A stretch of 64,000 nt of DNA from Anaeramoeba ignava (Eukaryota; Metamonada; Anaeramoebidae). Location of the stretch: positions 682,001 through 746,000 of the forward strand of contig JAPDFW010000033.1 in the NCBI GenBank assembly GCA_028826165.1. Direction: 5' to 3'. Made by a program: the position numbers and the translations under genes. Under the pieces are notes generated by a model. That model ran no database searches, was not told where the DNA came from, and was given only the letters and a program-made list of their open reading frames with translations. Below are positions 12,701 through 23,623 of the stretch, piece after piece (the stretch's first letter is position 1; every line of letters begins with the position of its first letter).

Positions 12701-14279
12701 GATCCAAATATGTAAAAAAATTATTTATAAAATTAAATATAAAATTATTTATTAAATTATTTATTAAAATTTTGAAATTATTTATAAAATTATTTATGAA
12801 TTAAATTTAAAATAAAATTATTTATAAAATTATTTATTAAATGAATTAAATTAAATGAATTAAAATTTATAAAATTATTTATAAAATTATTTATAAAATT
12901 AATTATAAAATTATTTATAAAATTATTTATAAAATTATTTATAAAATTATTTATAAAATTATTTATAAAATTATTTATAAAATTAATTATAAAATTATTT
13001 ATAAAATTAAATATAAAATTAAATATAAAATTAAATATAAAATTATTTATAAAATTAAATATTAAATTAAATATTAAATTATTTATAAAATTATTTATAA
13101 AATTATATATAAAATTAAATATAAAATTAAATATAAAATTATTTATAAAATTATTTATAAAATTAAATATAAAATTATTTATAAAATTATTTATTAAAAT
13201 TATTTATAAAATTATTAAATTATTTATAAAATTATTTATAAAATTATTTATAAAATTATTTATAAAATTATTTATAAAATTATTAATAAAATTATTTATA
13301 AAATTATTTATAAAATTATTTATAAAATTATTTATAAAATTAAATATAAAATCAAACATAAAATTATTTATAAAATTATTTATAAAATTATTTATAAAAT
13401 TAATTATAAAATTATTTATAAAATTATTTATAAAATTATTTATAAAATTAATTATAAAATTATTTATAAAATTATTTATAAAATTATTTATAAAATTAAA
13501 TATAAAATTAAATATAAAATTATTTATAAAATTATTTATAAAATTAAATATAAAATTATTTATTAAATTATTTATAAAATTAATTTATAAAATTATTAAT
13601 AAAATTATTTATTAAATTATTTATAAAATTATTTATAAAATTATTTATTAAAATTAATTATAAAATTAATTATAAAATTATTTATAAAATTATTTATAAA
13701 ATTATTTATAAAATTATTTATAAAATTATTTATAAAATTATTTATAAAATTATTTATAAAATTAAATATAAAATTATATATAAAATTATTTATAAAATTA
13801 TTTATAAAATTATTTATAAAATTATTTATAAAATTATTTATAAAATTATTTATAAAATTATTTATAAAATTATTTATAAATATAAAATTAAATATAAAAT
13901 TATTTATTAAATTATTTATAAAATTATTTATTAAAATTATTTATAAAATTATTTATAAAATTATTTATAAAATTATTTATTAAATTATTTATAAAATTAT
14001 TTATAAAATTAAAGATCTGATAGAGAAAATAAGAAATCAAATAATACAAAAGAAAAAGGAACAGCAGAAATTGATGCAGATTTAAGAATTAATATTGAAA
14101 GTGAATCAGAAGATGGAAGTCAAGAAATAAGTAAATCAAAAAGAACTAAATCAAATATAAATGGTAACTCAATTGTTCACCAAAATCATTCAATTCCAGA
14201 TTTACAAGTTGAACCAAAATCTTCATCAAGTTCATCTTCAAAAAAAAAATGTTTTTTTTGTTGTTGTGGCAAAAATTGA
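9737..14279 (+). CDS. Tau-tubulin-kinase/casein-kinase-1-like protein kinase
   Basis: Nine exons (9737-9806, 10427-10546, 10664-10818, 10909-10968, 11805-11918, 11998-12063, 12169-12355, 12585-12711, 14015-14279) splice cleanly to 387 residues. Motifs in order: glycine loop IGQGSFGQIFMAYD; VAIKLEK lysine; catalytic loop HRDIKPSNFALRR, where SNFA is typical of TTBK rather than classical CK1; DFGLSRKYI; the CK1/TTBK signature FRGTARYASINAH; RRDDLISLYYVLIEF; LPWSGLKDKD. The core ends with DKPNYKYLRKLL. A hydrophilic S/N/E-rich tail follows and ends in KKKCFFCCCGKN, a basic patch plus four cysteines, which looks like a palmitoylated membrane anchor. The kinase is likely a constitutively active Ser/Thr kinase; substrates are unknown. 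Introns 1, 4 and 8 (620, 836 and 1,303 nt) are tandem repeats, so less than a third of the locus is coding. Confidence 0.92.
9807..10426 (+). repeat. Intron 1 of TTBK-like gene, (TTTTAA)n array
   Basis: 620 nt of TTTTAA hexamers with a few TTATAA and TTGATT variants, from donor GTAATA to acceptor TAAAAG. Read in frame it gives a long I-L-I-L ORF (10087-10554) that runs into exon 2; this is an artefact of the repeat. Confidence 0.88.
10969..11804 (+). repeat. Intron 4 of TTBK-like gene, TTATTCAACAAAA repeats
   Basis: 836 nt of interleaved 'aaaattattcaac', 'aaaattatttac' and 'aatttattcatc' units, about 12-13 bp each, from GTAAAT to TTTTTAG. The unit is unlike those in the gene's other long introns. 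Confidence 0.85.
12712..14014 (+). repeat. Intron 8 of TTBK-like gene, AAATTATTTATA 12-mer satellite
   Basis: 1,303 nt composed almost wholly of the 12-mer aaattatttata, with sparse aaattaaatata variants. Donor GTAAAA, acceptor TTAAAG. It separates the kinase core from the lipid-anchor tail exon. Confidence 0.9.
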
Positions 14280-14492
14280 TTATTAATTATGATTATTTTT
14301 TGAAAATCCAAAAACTTATAATTTAAAAAAAAACAAAAACATTTTCTTCTTTAATAATTTTTTTTTTAATCTTTTTTGTATCTTAATTAATGAAATAGAA
14401 CAATTAATTAATTAATTTTATTTTTTTTTAAATAATTCTTTTAAAAAATAAAATGGACTGAAAAGTAAAAAAAAATTTTTTTCTTCCTTTTT

Positions 14493-15670
14493 TCAATCAG
14501 AAAATTTTTGAACTAATTCAACACAAATTTTTAAAGCATTTTCCAATCCTTCTGTTTTAATTAAATTTAAGAAATTTGGTTCAAAATCTTGAATTATATT
14601 TTTTTTATCAATTTTACGAACTAAAAAAAATTAAAAAATTAAAAACTTAGAAATTAAAAATGAAAAATGAAAAATTTAATCACCTTTTTCAATAAATATT
14701 GGTATGATTTTATATTCTTTAGTCATTCTTCCAAAACAATTAAAACGAGCAATCCAATAAAAATGGAAACCAAAAGGTGAAGAATTAGATTGAACAGAAA
14801 ATTGGGAAGGATTATCAAAAGAAAAAATAAGATTATCACTTGCAAATTGAGAAATTTTTTCAAAAAGAGCGTTTCTTTTCAAATCAAATCTGGAAAGCAA
14901 ACTCAATCCATTCAGGAAAATATCAACAGATTTTCTTTTTAAAGAAACATCGATTAAATTTTCTATTTCTTCATCTTTTTTTTCGATAAAATGATTCACT
15001 TGTTGATTTTCATTGAAATCATCATTCATTTCTTTTCTTTCAATTTGGAATTTAATTTGATTGATTTCTTGCTTTTCTTGGTTATATGAATATAAAATGT
15101 TCCAAAAATAATTGCCAGCAATTCCATGAACAAAATAATTAGATCCCAAATTTTCAATTTGCATTTGATCAGAAAAATCACTTTGAAAATTATTTTCCAA
15201 ATTATTTTCCTTAATGATTTTGATTTCAATTCCTTTTGGTAAAGCTAATTGATTTAATTGGTCAAAATCTGAAGAAATCCTTAAAAAATCTGTTTTCTTT
15301 TGAAAAAAATCATGTTTTTCCTTTTGAATTCTTTTTAAATCGGAAATTAAATGATTTGAATAATTTGAACTCCAAAAATTATCTTCAAATGATAATTCAG
15401 TTTTTAAAGATTTAATTGAATTTTCCAATTCAGAAATTTCGTTAAAAATTTCATTTAATATTTTATCTAAATTGTCTTCTGATGAAAGATTTGAATCTAA
15501 TTCTTTTGAAATTTGATTTATTTTTTCTAATTCATTTGGCTAATTAAAAATTAAAAAATTAAAAATTAAAAATTAAAAAATAAAAATTAAAAAATTAAAT
15601 AAACCATTTCTTTTTCAACTTTTTTAAGGTTTTCTGTTGAAATTTTTGCTTTTTTTTCTATTGAATTCAT
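14493..15670 (-). CDS. Unknown coiled-coil protein, 349 residues
   Basis: Three exons (15605-15670, 14684-15539, 14493-14620) splice in frame. The family was not recognised with confidence. Residues ~1-115 are a charged coiled coil (ISKELDSNLSSEDNLDKILN and following), then a mixed alpha/beta region with a beta-rich patch (FHFYWIARFNCFGRMTKEYK). It ends with a helix LENALKICVELVQKFSD. Coiled coil followed by such beta patches occurs in RWD-domain kinetochore subunits such as CENP-O/P, but the match is faint and not claimed. The start is MNSIEKKAKIST, just behind a TTTTTCATTTTTTTCATTTT cassette (sense strand, 15671-15705). The next gene upstream (16646-18263) is on the same strand, nearly 1 kb away across a repeat. 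Confidence 0.75.
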
Positions 15671-16645
15671 TTCAAAAAAAATGAAAAAAATGAAAAAAAA
15701 TGAATTTAAATTTTTGGTTTTTTTAATTTCAAAAAAAGAAAACAAAAAAATAAAAAGAAAAGGAGATTGATTTTGATTAAAAAAAAAAGAAGAATTTCAA
15801 ATGGAAATCCATTCAAACTTCAAACTAAATAAAATTAAAATTAATTTGGAAATTAATTTGGAAATTGATTTGGAAATTTAAATTAAAATTGATTTGGAAA
15901 TTAATTTGGAAATTGAAATTGAAATTTAAATTGATTTGGAAATTAAAATTGATTTGGAAATTGAAATTGAAATTGAAATTAAAATTGAAATTAAAATTGA
16001 AATTAAAATTGATTTGGAAATTGAAATTGAAATTTAAATTAAAATTGAAATTAAAATTGATTTGGAAATTGAAATTAAAATTGATTTGGAAATTGATTTG
16101 GAAATTGATTTTGAAATTGATTTGGAAATTGATTTGGAAATTGATTTTGAAATTGATTTGGAAATTGATTTGGAAATTGAAATTAAAATTAAAATTAATT
16201 TGGAAATTTAAATTAAAATTGATTTGGAAATTAAAATTAAAATTGAAATTGAAATTGAAATTGAAATTGAAATTGAAATTAAAATTGAAATTAAAATTGA
16301 AATTAAAATTGAAATTAAAATTAAAATTGATTTGGAAATTGAAATTGAAATTGATTTGGAAATTAAAATTAAAATTAAAATTGATTTGGAAATTGATTTG
16401 GAAATTGATTTGGAAATTGATTTGGAAATTGATTTGGAAATTTAAATTAAAATTGATTTGGAAATTAAAATTTAAATTAAAATTGATTTGGAAATTAAAA
16501 TTGAAATTAATTTTGAAATTGATTTGGAAATTGATTTGGAAATTTAAATTAAAATTGAAATTAATTTGGAAATTGATTTTGAAATTGATTTGGAAATTGA
16601 AATTGAATGATCCCAAAACAAAACCAATCTAAAAGAAAAAGAAGA
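15671..16645. repeat. Intergenic GATTTGGAAATT minisatellite
   Basis: Bases 15671-15830 hold the TCATTT promoter cassette of the coiled-coil gene and unremarkable A-rich DNA. From about 15835 to 16606 the sequence is a minisatellite of 12-mers gatttggaaatt mixed with 6-mers gaaatt and aaaatt. It is open in two frames on opposite strands (FNFQIN and KLKLIW), which produces spurious ORFs. It does not lie in an intron of either flanking gene model. Confidence 0.8.
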
Positions 16646-18263
16646 TCAACGATTAACATAAGGGATAATAATAGAAATAATAGAGCAAATAACGAGTATA
16701 GTAGCCATTAAAAAGAAGAGTTTTTCTTTAGAAAAAAAAGAAGCGAAAAAAATCCCGATTGAAGTACCAATCATAGAAAAGAGAATTGAAACCAACATAT
16801 AAGGGTACATAAGGGACCAATCAACAAGATCGAAACCGATATAAAAAAAGAAACCCAAACCAGTTAAAGTTGCACTGAGTAAATTTCCGTTAATAACGCC
16901 ACTTATTGTTGGCAATTTAAATGCTGTCATAATTATAACTGAAAATATTAATCCAACTCCAAATCCTATAAATCCTCCTATCATCCCCCATGGAAATATT
17001 AATAAAATCACAATAAAATGCCGAAGAAATTCCATAAAATATCGATACTTTTTTGATGGTTTTTTGTTCCTTATTAATCCTTCATTAAGGCTGTTTTGAT
17101 CAAATATTTGATTTTGTTGTCGTGTTTCATCTGATGTTATTTGATCATCATTTTCATCATTTTTGGAAACTTTTTTAATTAATAAAAATATTTAATAATA
17201 TTTTTAATATTTTTAATATTTTTAATATTTTTTATAATATTTTTAATATTTTTAATATTTAATAATATTTCTAATATTTTTAATATTTTTAATAATATTT
17301 AATATTTTTAATAATATTTTTAATAATATTTTTAATATTTTTAATATTTAATAATATTTTTAATATTTAATATTTTTAATAATATTTTTAATAATATTTA
17401 ATAATATTTTTAATATTTAATAATATTTCTAATATTTAATAATATTTAATAATATTTAATAATATTTTTAATATTTAATATTTTTAATATTTAATAATAT
17501 TTTTAATATTTTTAATATTTAATATTATTTTAAATATTTAATTGAATTTACAACTTAATTCATATTTAATTTTATATTCATTTTTTGGATCATCTAGTGA
17601 ATCATTTTTAATTTCATTCTTAGATTCATCTTTAGATTCATTTTTATTTTCTTGATCCAAATTTGAATCAGAATCTGATTCAAGATTCAAATAATCATTT
17701 TGATGGTCAATAGACAAGACAGCAAGATCATTATCTTGATGAGATTGGTCAGAATTAATAGCAGTAAGCCTCAAAGGGGTAAGATTTGAAGTATTTTTAG
17801 GATGAAGTCTAACATAACGAGCGCGAAAAGCCTTATAAAAAAAAGCAGCAGCAAAAACAAGCATGAAATAACCGATTCCACCTTCCAAAAATGATGTATA
17901 ACTTTTCAAGTAGTCTTTTGCAAGAAAAAGCCCGAGCAAAGTGGCGCCAATAATAACAGGAATGAACCTTAATGCGGGGCCAAGACGCAAGTCAATTTGT
18001 TCGATATTTTTGTTATTGAGTTCTTTTGCTCTTCTGTTTTTTCTTTTTATAAAAATCATTAACATTGTAAAAGAATATAATGAATCAATAAAATCCATAA
18101 AAAACGATAGAAACACTGAATTAAAAACCCCTAACTGCCATCCTAAAAAGCATAACGGAACTACAATCCCCCATGCTGTAATTCCTATAATTGCTGTTCC
18201 TATTCCGATTATTATGTCTAACGGCGCAAATATTAATACAAATAATCCAAATTTTGATACCAT
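16646..18263 (-). CDS. TauE/SafE-family (DUF81) anion permease
   Basis: Exon 1 (17552-18263) and exon 2 (16646-17169) join across a 382-nt repeat intron to give 411 residues. The N-terminal half has about four membrane helices (LFVLIFAPLDIIIGIGTAII; VPLCFLGWQLGVFNSVFLS). A long hydrophilic loop rich in D/N/S/E follows, spanning the intron. The C-terminal half has four or five helices (WGMIGGFIGFGVGLIFSVII ... LFFLMATILVICSIISIIIP). The two-half arrangement with glycine-rich first helices is characteristic of TauE/SafE proteins, which export sulfite, sulfoacetate or related organic anions; the substrate here is unknown. The ATG at 18263 is the first methionine before the first helix. An alternative donor three bases upstream would change one residue only. 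Confidence 0.85.
17170..17551 (-). repeat. Intron of TauE/SafE gene, AATATTTTTAAT repeats
   Basis: 382 nt of 'aatattttt' and 'aatatttaat' units. The sense donor is GTAAAT and the acceptor TAAAAAAG. Nothing else was seen inside. Confidence 0.82.
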
Positions 18264-18593
18264 TTTTTTTTCTTTTGTTTTTGGATCGTTTTTTTTTCTT
18301 AGTTTTTTTTTCTTGGTTTTTGTTTTTGTTTTGTTTTGTTTTGTTTTGTTTTGAAATTTTCTAATTTTTTGCTTTTTTTTTTGTGTTGTAAATAAATTTA
18401 TATTTTTTTAAATACAAAAAAAAAAATTTAAAAAAAAAATAAAATGGAAAAAAAAAATGAAAAAAAAAATGAAAAAAAAAATTTAAAAAAAAAATTTGAA
18501 ATTCTGGCAAAAATTAAATAAAAAATTAATAAGAAAATTAATTAAAAAATTAATTAGAAAAATGATTTGTTGTTAATTTTTTAATTTTAAATT
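18264..18593. promoter_or_regulatory. Spacer between TauE/SafE start and MTMR14-like 3' end
   Basis: 330 bp. It includes a (tttttgtttttg)/(ttttg)n pyrimidine-rich run at 18290-18360, in the 5' region of the TauE gene, and three consecutive atgaaaaaaaa units at about 18440-18485 (TTTTTCAT elements in the sense of the TauE gene, ~180-220 bp before its ATG). The distal ~100 bp is A-rich. Confidence 0.4.
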
Positions 18594-20969
18594 TTAATTA
18601 AATAAAGGAAGTATTTGAGAATTATAAATTTCAAAAAATCTTTGACGTAAATTTTGAAGTTTAAATTTTCTTTGATTTTGATTTTGATTTTGATTTTGAA
18701 TTTGATTTTGAATTTGATTTTGATTTTGATTTTGAATTTGATTTTCAATTTGATTTTGATTTTGATTTTGATTTTGATTTTGATTTTGATTTTGATTTTG
18801 ATTTTGATTTTGATTTTGATTTTGATTTTGATTTTGATTTTCAATTAAATTTCCACTTAAATTTCTTTCTAATTGTTTTGCAAAATTATCCTCATCATTT
18901 CCTTTTGTAACTTTCTTAACTTTTGTTTTCGTTTCAAATTTCTTCAAAATAATTTGATTTCCAAAATTATTATTAACAAATTTACTAGTTTTTTGTTTAT
19001 GAATTTTCAAGAAAAAAACAGGATTTTGATTACTCTTCAAATTATATTCTTTCCATTTATCTTGAAAAAAATCAACAGAATAATTTTTTGTTTCAATAAA
19101 AGCAAGCATATAAAAGCAAAAATAAAAAATTGGTTGGTGACGACGAAGTCTATCATTCAAAAGATGGTAAAATAATAACCAATCATAAGCAACTGTCAAA
19201 AATAAAAATTCATCAATTGATAAATTTTGATGAATAATTCCATCTGCCCATAAAGAGCATCTCAAAAGACTCACAAACAAAGGAGTGCGGTCATAACCCG
19301 AGATGCAATGAATCAAAACGCCTGAGAAATCCTGGGGATCTGTTGTCATAATCATGAGGATTTGCAAATAAATCTTGGTCAAATTAATAATATCCCATTT
19401 TTTATAATTTTCTAACTTTATTTTTTTTTTGTGAATCATATTGAACATGCCTTCAATTTTTGGCGACAATTGAAATATAGCATCATTACATTCTTTATCC
19501 CAATCAAATTTTAAATTGATTCCTGAATAATTTTTTCTATAAAAATTAGTAAAAAATTCCACCCCAGGATAAGGACATGAATTAATTTCAAATTCTGAAT
19601 ATCGATCATAAGAATCGATTTTTTCTGACGAACTAACATTGATTCTATATTTATTCTTCTTGTTTTCTACCATCAAATCAAATATATATTTTACTCCAAA
19701 TTCCTTTAATAATTCAATATCATGATTTCTTGCTTCTCCTGATTTACTATCTTTTTTTTTTGCAATTATATTTAATTTGGAAAAATCAATCCGTGAAAAG
19801 ATTGCAAATCGATTTTGTGTTTGATCGTTAATAAATGTATTTGATTCTCTGTTTGGTTCTGAAATGGGTTCATTATCGAATTTTTCATTTTGATTTTTAT
19901 GATTTTTTTGATTTTTATTTTTTTTTGATTGTAAATTTTCTTTTTTTTTGAAACTTTGAATCATTATTTCTTGAAGAATTTCTTGATTTTCCAAGTTTAA
20001 ATTTGATAAATCTAGAATTTGTTGGTTTTGATTTTGATTTTGATTTTGATTTTGATTTTGATTTTCATTTTCATTTTCATTTTTTAAATGATTTTGATTT
20101 TGATTTTGATTTTGATTTTGATTTTGAATTTCATTTTGATTTTGATTTTGATTTTGATTTTGATTTTGATTTTGATTTTGATTTTCATTTTGATTTTGAT
20201 TTTGATTTTGATTTTGAATTTCATTTTGATTTTGATTTTGAATTTCATTTTCATTTTCATTTTCATTTTCATTTTCATTTTCATTTTCATTTTCATTTTC
20301 ATTTTCATTTTCATTTTGATTTTCTTCAATATTATCAATATAGTTATTTTTGAAATTCCAAAAAATATTTCCAATTTCATTTTCTTTTTTATTATAATAA
20401 TGACTAAGATGAACTTCTGAAATAGAATGATGCATAATTTCTGAGGAATCATTTTCAACAACATTAAGTTCTGGTGATTTATTTCTTGTGACTAAATGAT
20501 TAAGCATATCTTGATTATTTCTAAAAAAAATTTCTAATTCATTTGATAAAGTTCCAGAACGACAAATAAATTTGTTATTAAATTGAATGATTGGCCAAGG
20601 AAATCTTGTTCTTGACCTTGAAAATCTTGATTTACTTATTATTTTCTTAATTTTTTGTAATTGATTTTTTTTTGAATGATTATTTTTTGAATGATTATTT
20701 TTTGAAATTCATTTTTAATTCATTTTTAATTCATTTTTTTTTAATTCATTTTTTTTAAATTCATTTTTTTTATTGAATAAAATTAGTGAAAGAGGATAAG
20801 AATTGCAAAAAATTTCTTCTTGATTATCAATTAGTAAAAAATCTATATCTTTTGCAAAAAGTAATTCAACCTGTTTTTGAATTTTTTTAAGTTTTTTTGT
20901 TATAATTCTGTTACAAGATTTAATGTTTAATGCAAAATATTTAAAAAGTTCTTTTAATTCTTTTTCCAT
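18594..20969 (-). CDS. MTMR14/Jumpy-like myotubularin phosphoinositide phosphatase
   Basis: The N-terminal part (20715-20969; MEKELKELFKYFALNIK ... DIDFLLIDNQEEIFC) matches the start of MTMR14. The body (18594-20700) holds the CX5R active site in VLIHCISGYDRTPLFVSLL, where MTMR14 has the same signature. The family removes the 3-phosphate from PI3P and PI(3,5)P2 on endomembranes and limits autophagy. Between residues ~105 and ~350 lies a long NE/NQ repeat insertion, and the C-terminus is another NQ/IQ tract (RNLSGNLIENQNQNQ and so on). Two in-frame stops (TAA, TGA) interrupt the frame at 20703-20716, inside A-rich repeats of the 15-mer gaattaaaaaaaaat that are shortened to 11-mers there. Both sides share one frame and both match MTMR14, so indels in the repeat, real or from sequencing, are the likely cause. 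No GT was seen that would allow an intron at that point. Confidence 0.85.
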
Positions 20970-21259
20970 TTTTGTTTTAAATAAAAAAATTAAATTAAAA
21001 AATAAAAAAATGAAAAATTCAAATTGAAAAATTAATTTTTTTTCCTTTTTTCTTCTTTTTTATTTTTATTTTTATTATCCTCTTTTTAAAATTTAAATTT
21101 AAAATTAAAAAATATTTTGTCAAAATAAACAAAACTGTCTTATTTTTTTTTTAATTAAAAAATAAATATAAAAGAAAATCATTTTTTAGATCAAAATCAT
21201 TTTTTTTTTCAAATTTTTTCCTAATTATTTTTCTTTTTTGATTTTTAAGTTTAATTATT
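20970..21259. promoter_or_regulatory. Divergent promoter region MTMR14-like / UBE2H-like
   Basis: 290 bp between divergent starts. aaaaaaatgaaaaattc (about 21006-21020) reads GAATTTTTCATTTTTTT toward the phosphatase. atcattttttagatcaaaatcattttttttttc (about 21177-21210) reads toward the E2 gene. Both are the window-wide TCATTT element. Confidence 0.5.
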
Positions 21260-23360
21260 ATGACAACTGAATCAATTAAAAGAAAACAAAAAGATGTTAT
21301 GAGATTGTAAATTTTTAAAATTAAAAAACAAAAATTAAAACAAAAATTAAACAAAAATTAAACAAAAATTAAACAGGATAAAAAATGGATTCAAATTAGA
21401 ATTTGAAACAGAATCTGATATTTCAACATTTTATGTAAATTTAACAGGACCAAAAGAAAGTAAAGCATTTTAAATAAAAAAAATTATCATTTTTAATTAT
21501 AAATTTTTATTATAAATTTTAATTTTAAATTTTTATTTTAAATTTTTATTTTTCTAAAAAAAAAGGTCCATATGAAAAAGGAACTTGGAAAGTTAGAGTA
21601 CATCTTCCTGATTCTTATCCTTATAAATCTCCATCTATTGGATTTTTGAATAAAATTTTCCATCCAAATATTGATTTTCAGTAAGTTATTAATTTAAAAA
21701 TTAATCAAAAAAAAAAAAACACTTAATAAATTCAAAATTTAAAAAAATTTTTAGATCAGGAAGTGTTTGTTTAAATGTTATTAATCAAGCTTGGTCTCCA
21801 ATGTTTGGTAAGAAAAAAATCTTAATTTAATATTGATTTAATTAAATATTGATTAAATATTGATTAAATATTGATTAAATATTGATTAAATATTGATTAA
21901 ATATTAATTTAATATTGATTAAATATTAATTTAATATTGATTAAATATTGATTAAATATTGATTAAATATTAATTAAATATTGATTTAATATTGATTAAA
22001 TATTGATTAAATATTGATTAAATATTGATTTAATATTGATTAAATATTGATTAAATATTGATTAAATATTGATTAAATATTAATATTGATTAAATATTGA
22101 TTAAAATATTGATTTAATATTGATTTAAATATTGATTAAATATTGATTAAATATTGATTAAATATTGATTAAATATTGATTTAATATTGATTAAATATTG
22201 ATTAAATATTAATTTAAATATTGATTAAATATTGATTAAATATTGAATAAATATTGAATAAATATTGAATAAATATTGAATAAATATTGATTAAATATTG
22301 ATTAAATATTGATTAAATATTGATTAAATATTGATTAAATATTGATTAAATATTGATTAAATATTGATTAAATATTGATTAAATATTGATTTAATATTGA
22401 TTTAAATATTGATTAAATATTAATTGTGATTTAATATTGATTAAATATTGATTTAATATTGATTTAAATATTGATTTAATATTGATTAAAATATTGATTT
22501 AAATATTGATTAAATATTGATTAAATATTGATTAAATATTGATTAAATATTGATTAAATATTGATTTAATATTGATTAAATATTAAAATATTGATTAAAT
22601 ATTAATTAAATATTGATTTAATATTGATTTAAATATTGATTTAAATATTGATTTAATATTGATTAAATATTGATTTAATTTAATATTGATTTAATATTGA
22701 TTAAATATTAATTAAATATTAATTAAATATTGATTAAATATTGATTAAATATTGATTAAATATTGATTAAATATTGATTAAATATTGATTAAATATTGAT
22801 TAAATATTGATTAAATATTGATTAAATATTGATTAAATATTAATTAAATATTGATTAAATATTGATTTAATATTGATTAAATATTGATTTAATATTGATT
22901 AAATATTGATTTAATATTGATTAAATATTGATTAAATATTGATTTAATATTGATTTAAAAAATATTTATAAAGATTTGCAGAATATTTTCGATATTTTTT
23001 TACCTCAATTATTACTTTATCCAAATCCAAATGATCCTTTAAACCATGAAGCTGCAATTTTATTGAAAAAAAATCCAGAACAATATAACAGATTAGTTCA
23101 AGGTAAAAATAAATCAAATTTTATTTAATTAATTTCTTTATTAAAATTCTTTTTCAATTTTAGAAAATGTTCGAAAATTTGCAATTGTAATTATTGATAA
23201 AAAAAAAGAATTAGCAAAAGGAGAAAATACAAAATCAAATTTAAATGATGATGATTCTGATGATATTAGTGATATTAGTGATGTTAGTAATTTAAGTGAT
23301 TTAAGTGATTTAGATGATGATGATAACTTTTCAGATTCATTTTATGATTCTAAAAACTAA
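21260..23360 (+). CDS. UBE2H: UBE2H-like ubiquitin-conjugating enzyme E2
   Basis: Six exons (21260-21306, 21377-21459, 21566-21680, 21755-21807, 22974-23102, 23164-23360) splice to 207 residues. The UBC fold is complete: [41 protein letters not shown], then the active-site cysteine in [15 protein letters not shown]. After it come the UBE2H-type helix [20 protein letters not shown] and [13 protein letters not shown]. The tail is acidic ([19 protein letters not shown]), as in UBE2H/Ubc8 of animals and yeast. Human UBE2H is 183 residues. In yeast and animals this E2 works with the CTLH/GID ligase; that pairing is inferred, not shown. Intron 4 (1,166 nt) is an 11-mer satellite within a codon of the core fold. 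Confidence 0.95.
21808..22973 (+). repeat. Intron 4 of E2 gene, ATTGATTAAAT 11-mer satellite
   Basis: 1,166 nt built from attgattaaat, with attgatttaat and attaattaaat variants, donor GTAAGA and acceptor TATAAAG. The period is 11, close to the DNA helical repeat, so the unit's short A-tracts stay roughly phased over more than a kilobase. Confidence 0.9.
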
Positions 23361-23623
23361 ATTTTAATTTTAATTTTAATTTTGATTTTGATTTTAATTT
23401 TGATTTTGCTTTTTGCTTTTTTAAAGTCCACATTTTTTCTTTTAAAAAAAAAATAATAAACTAAATAAAGATTTGAATAAAAAAAATATTTGAAAAAATA
23501 TTAAAAGAAAAATGAGGTTTCATTTATTTTTGTTTTTATTGATTTTGATTTTTTTTTTTATTTTGATTTTTTTTTTAAAAGAAAAAGAAAGAGAATATAA
23601 TTTTTATTTTTATTATTTATTAT

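Noticed and set aside
15825-16632. 255-263-codon ORFs on both strands (FNFQIN and KLKLIW)
   Set aside because: A 12-bp minisatellite without stops in these frames; nothing else supports coding.
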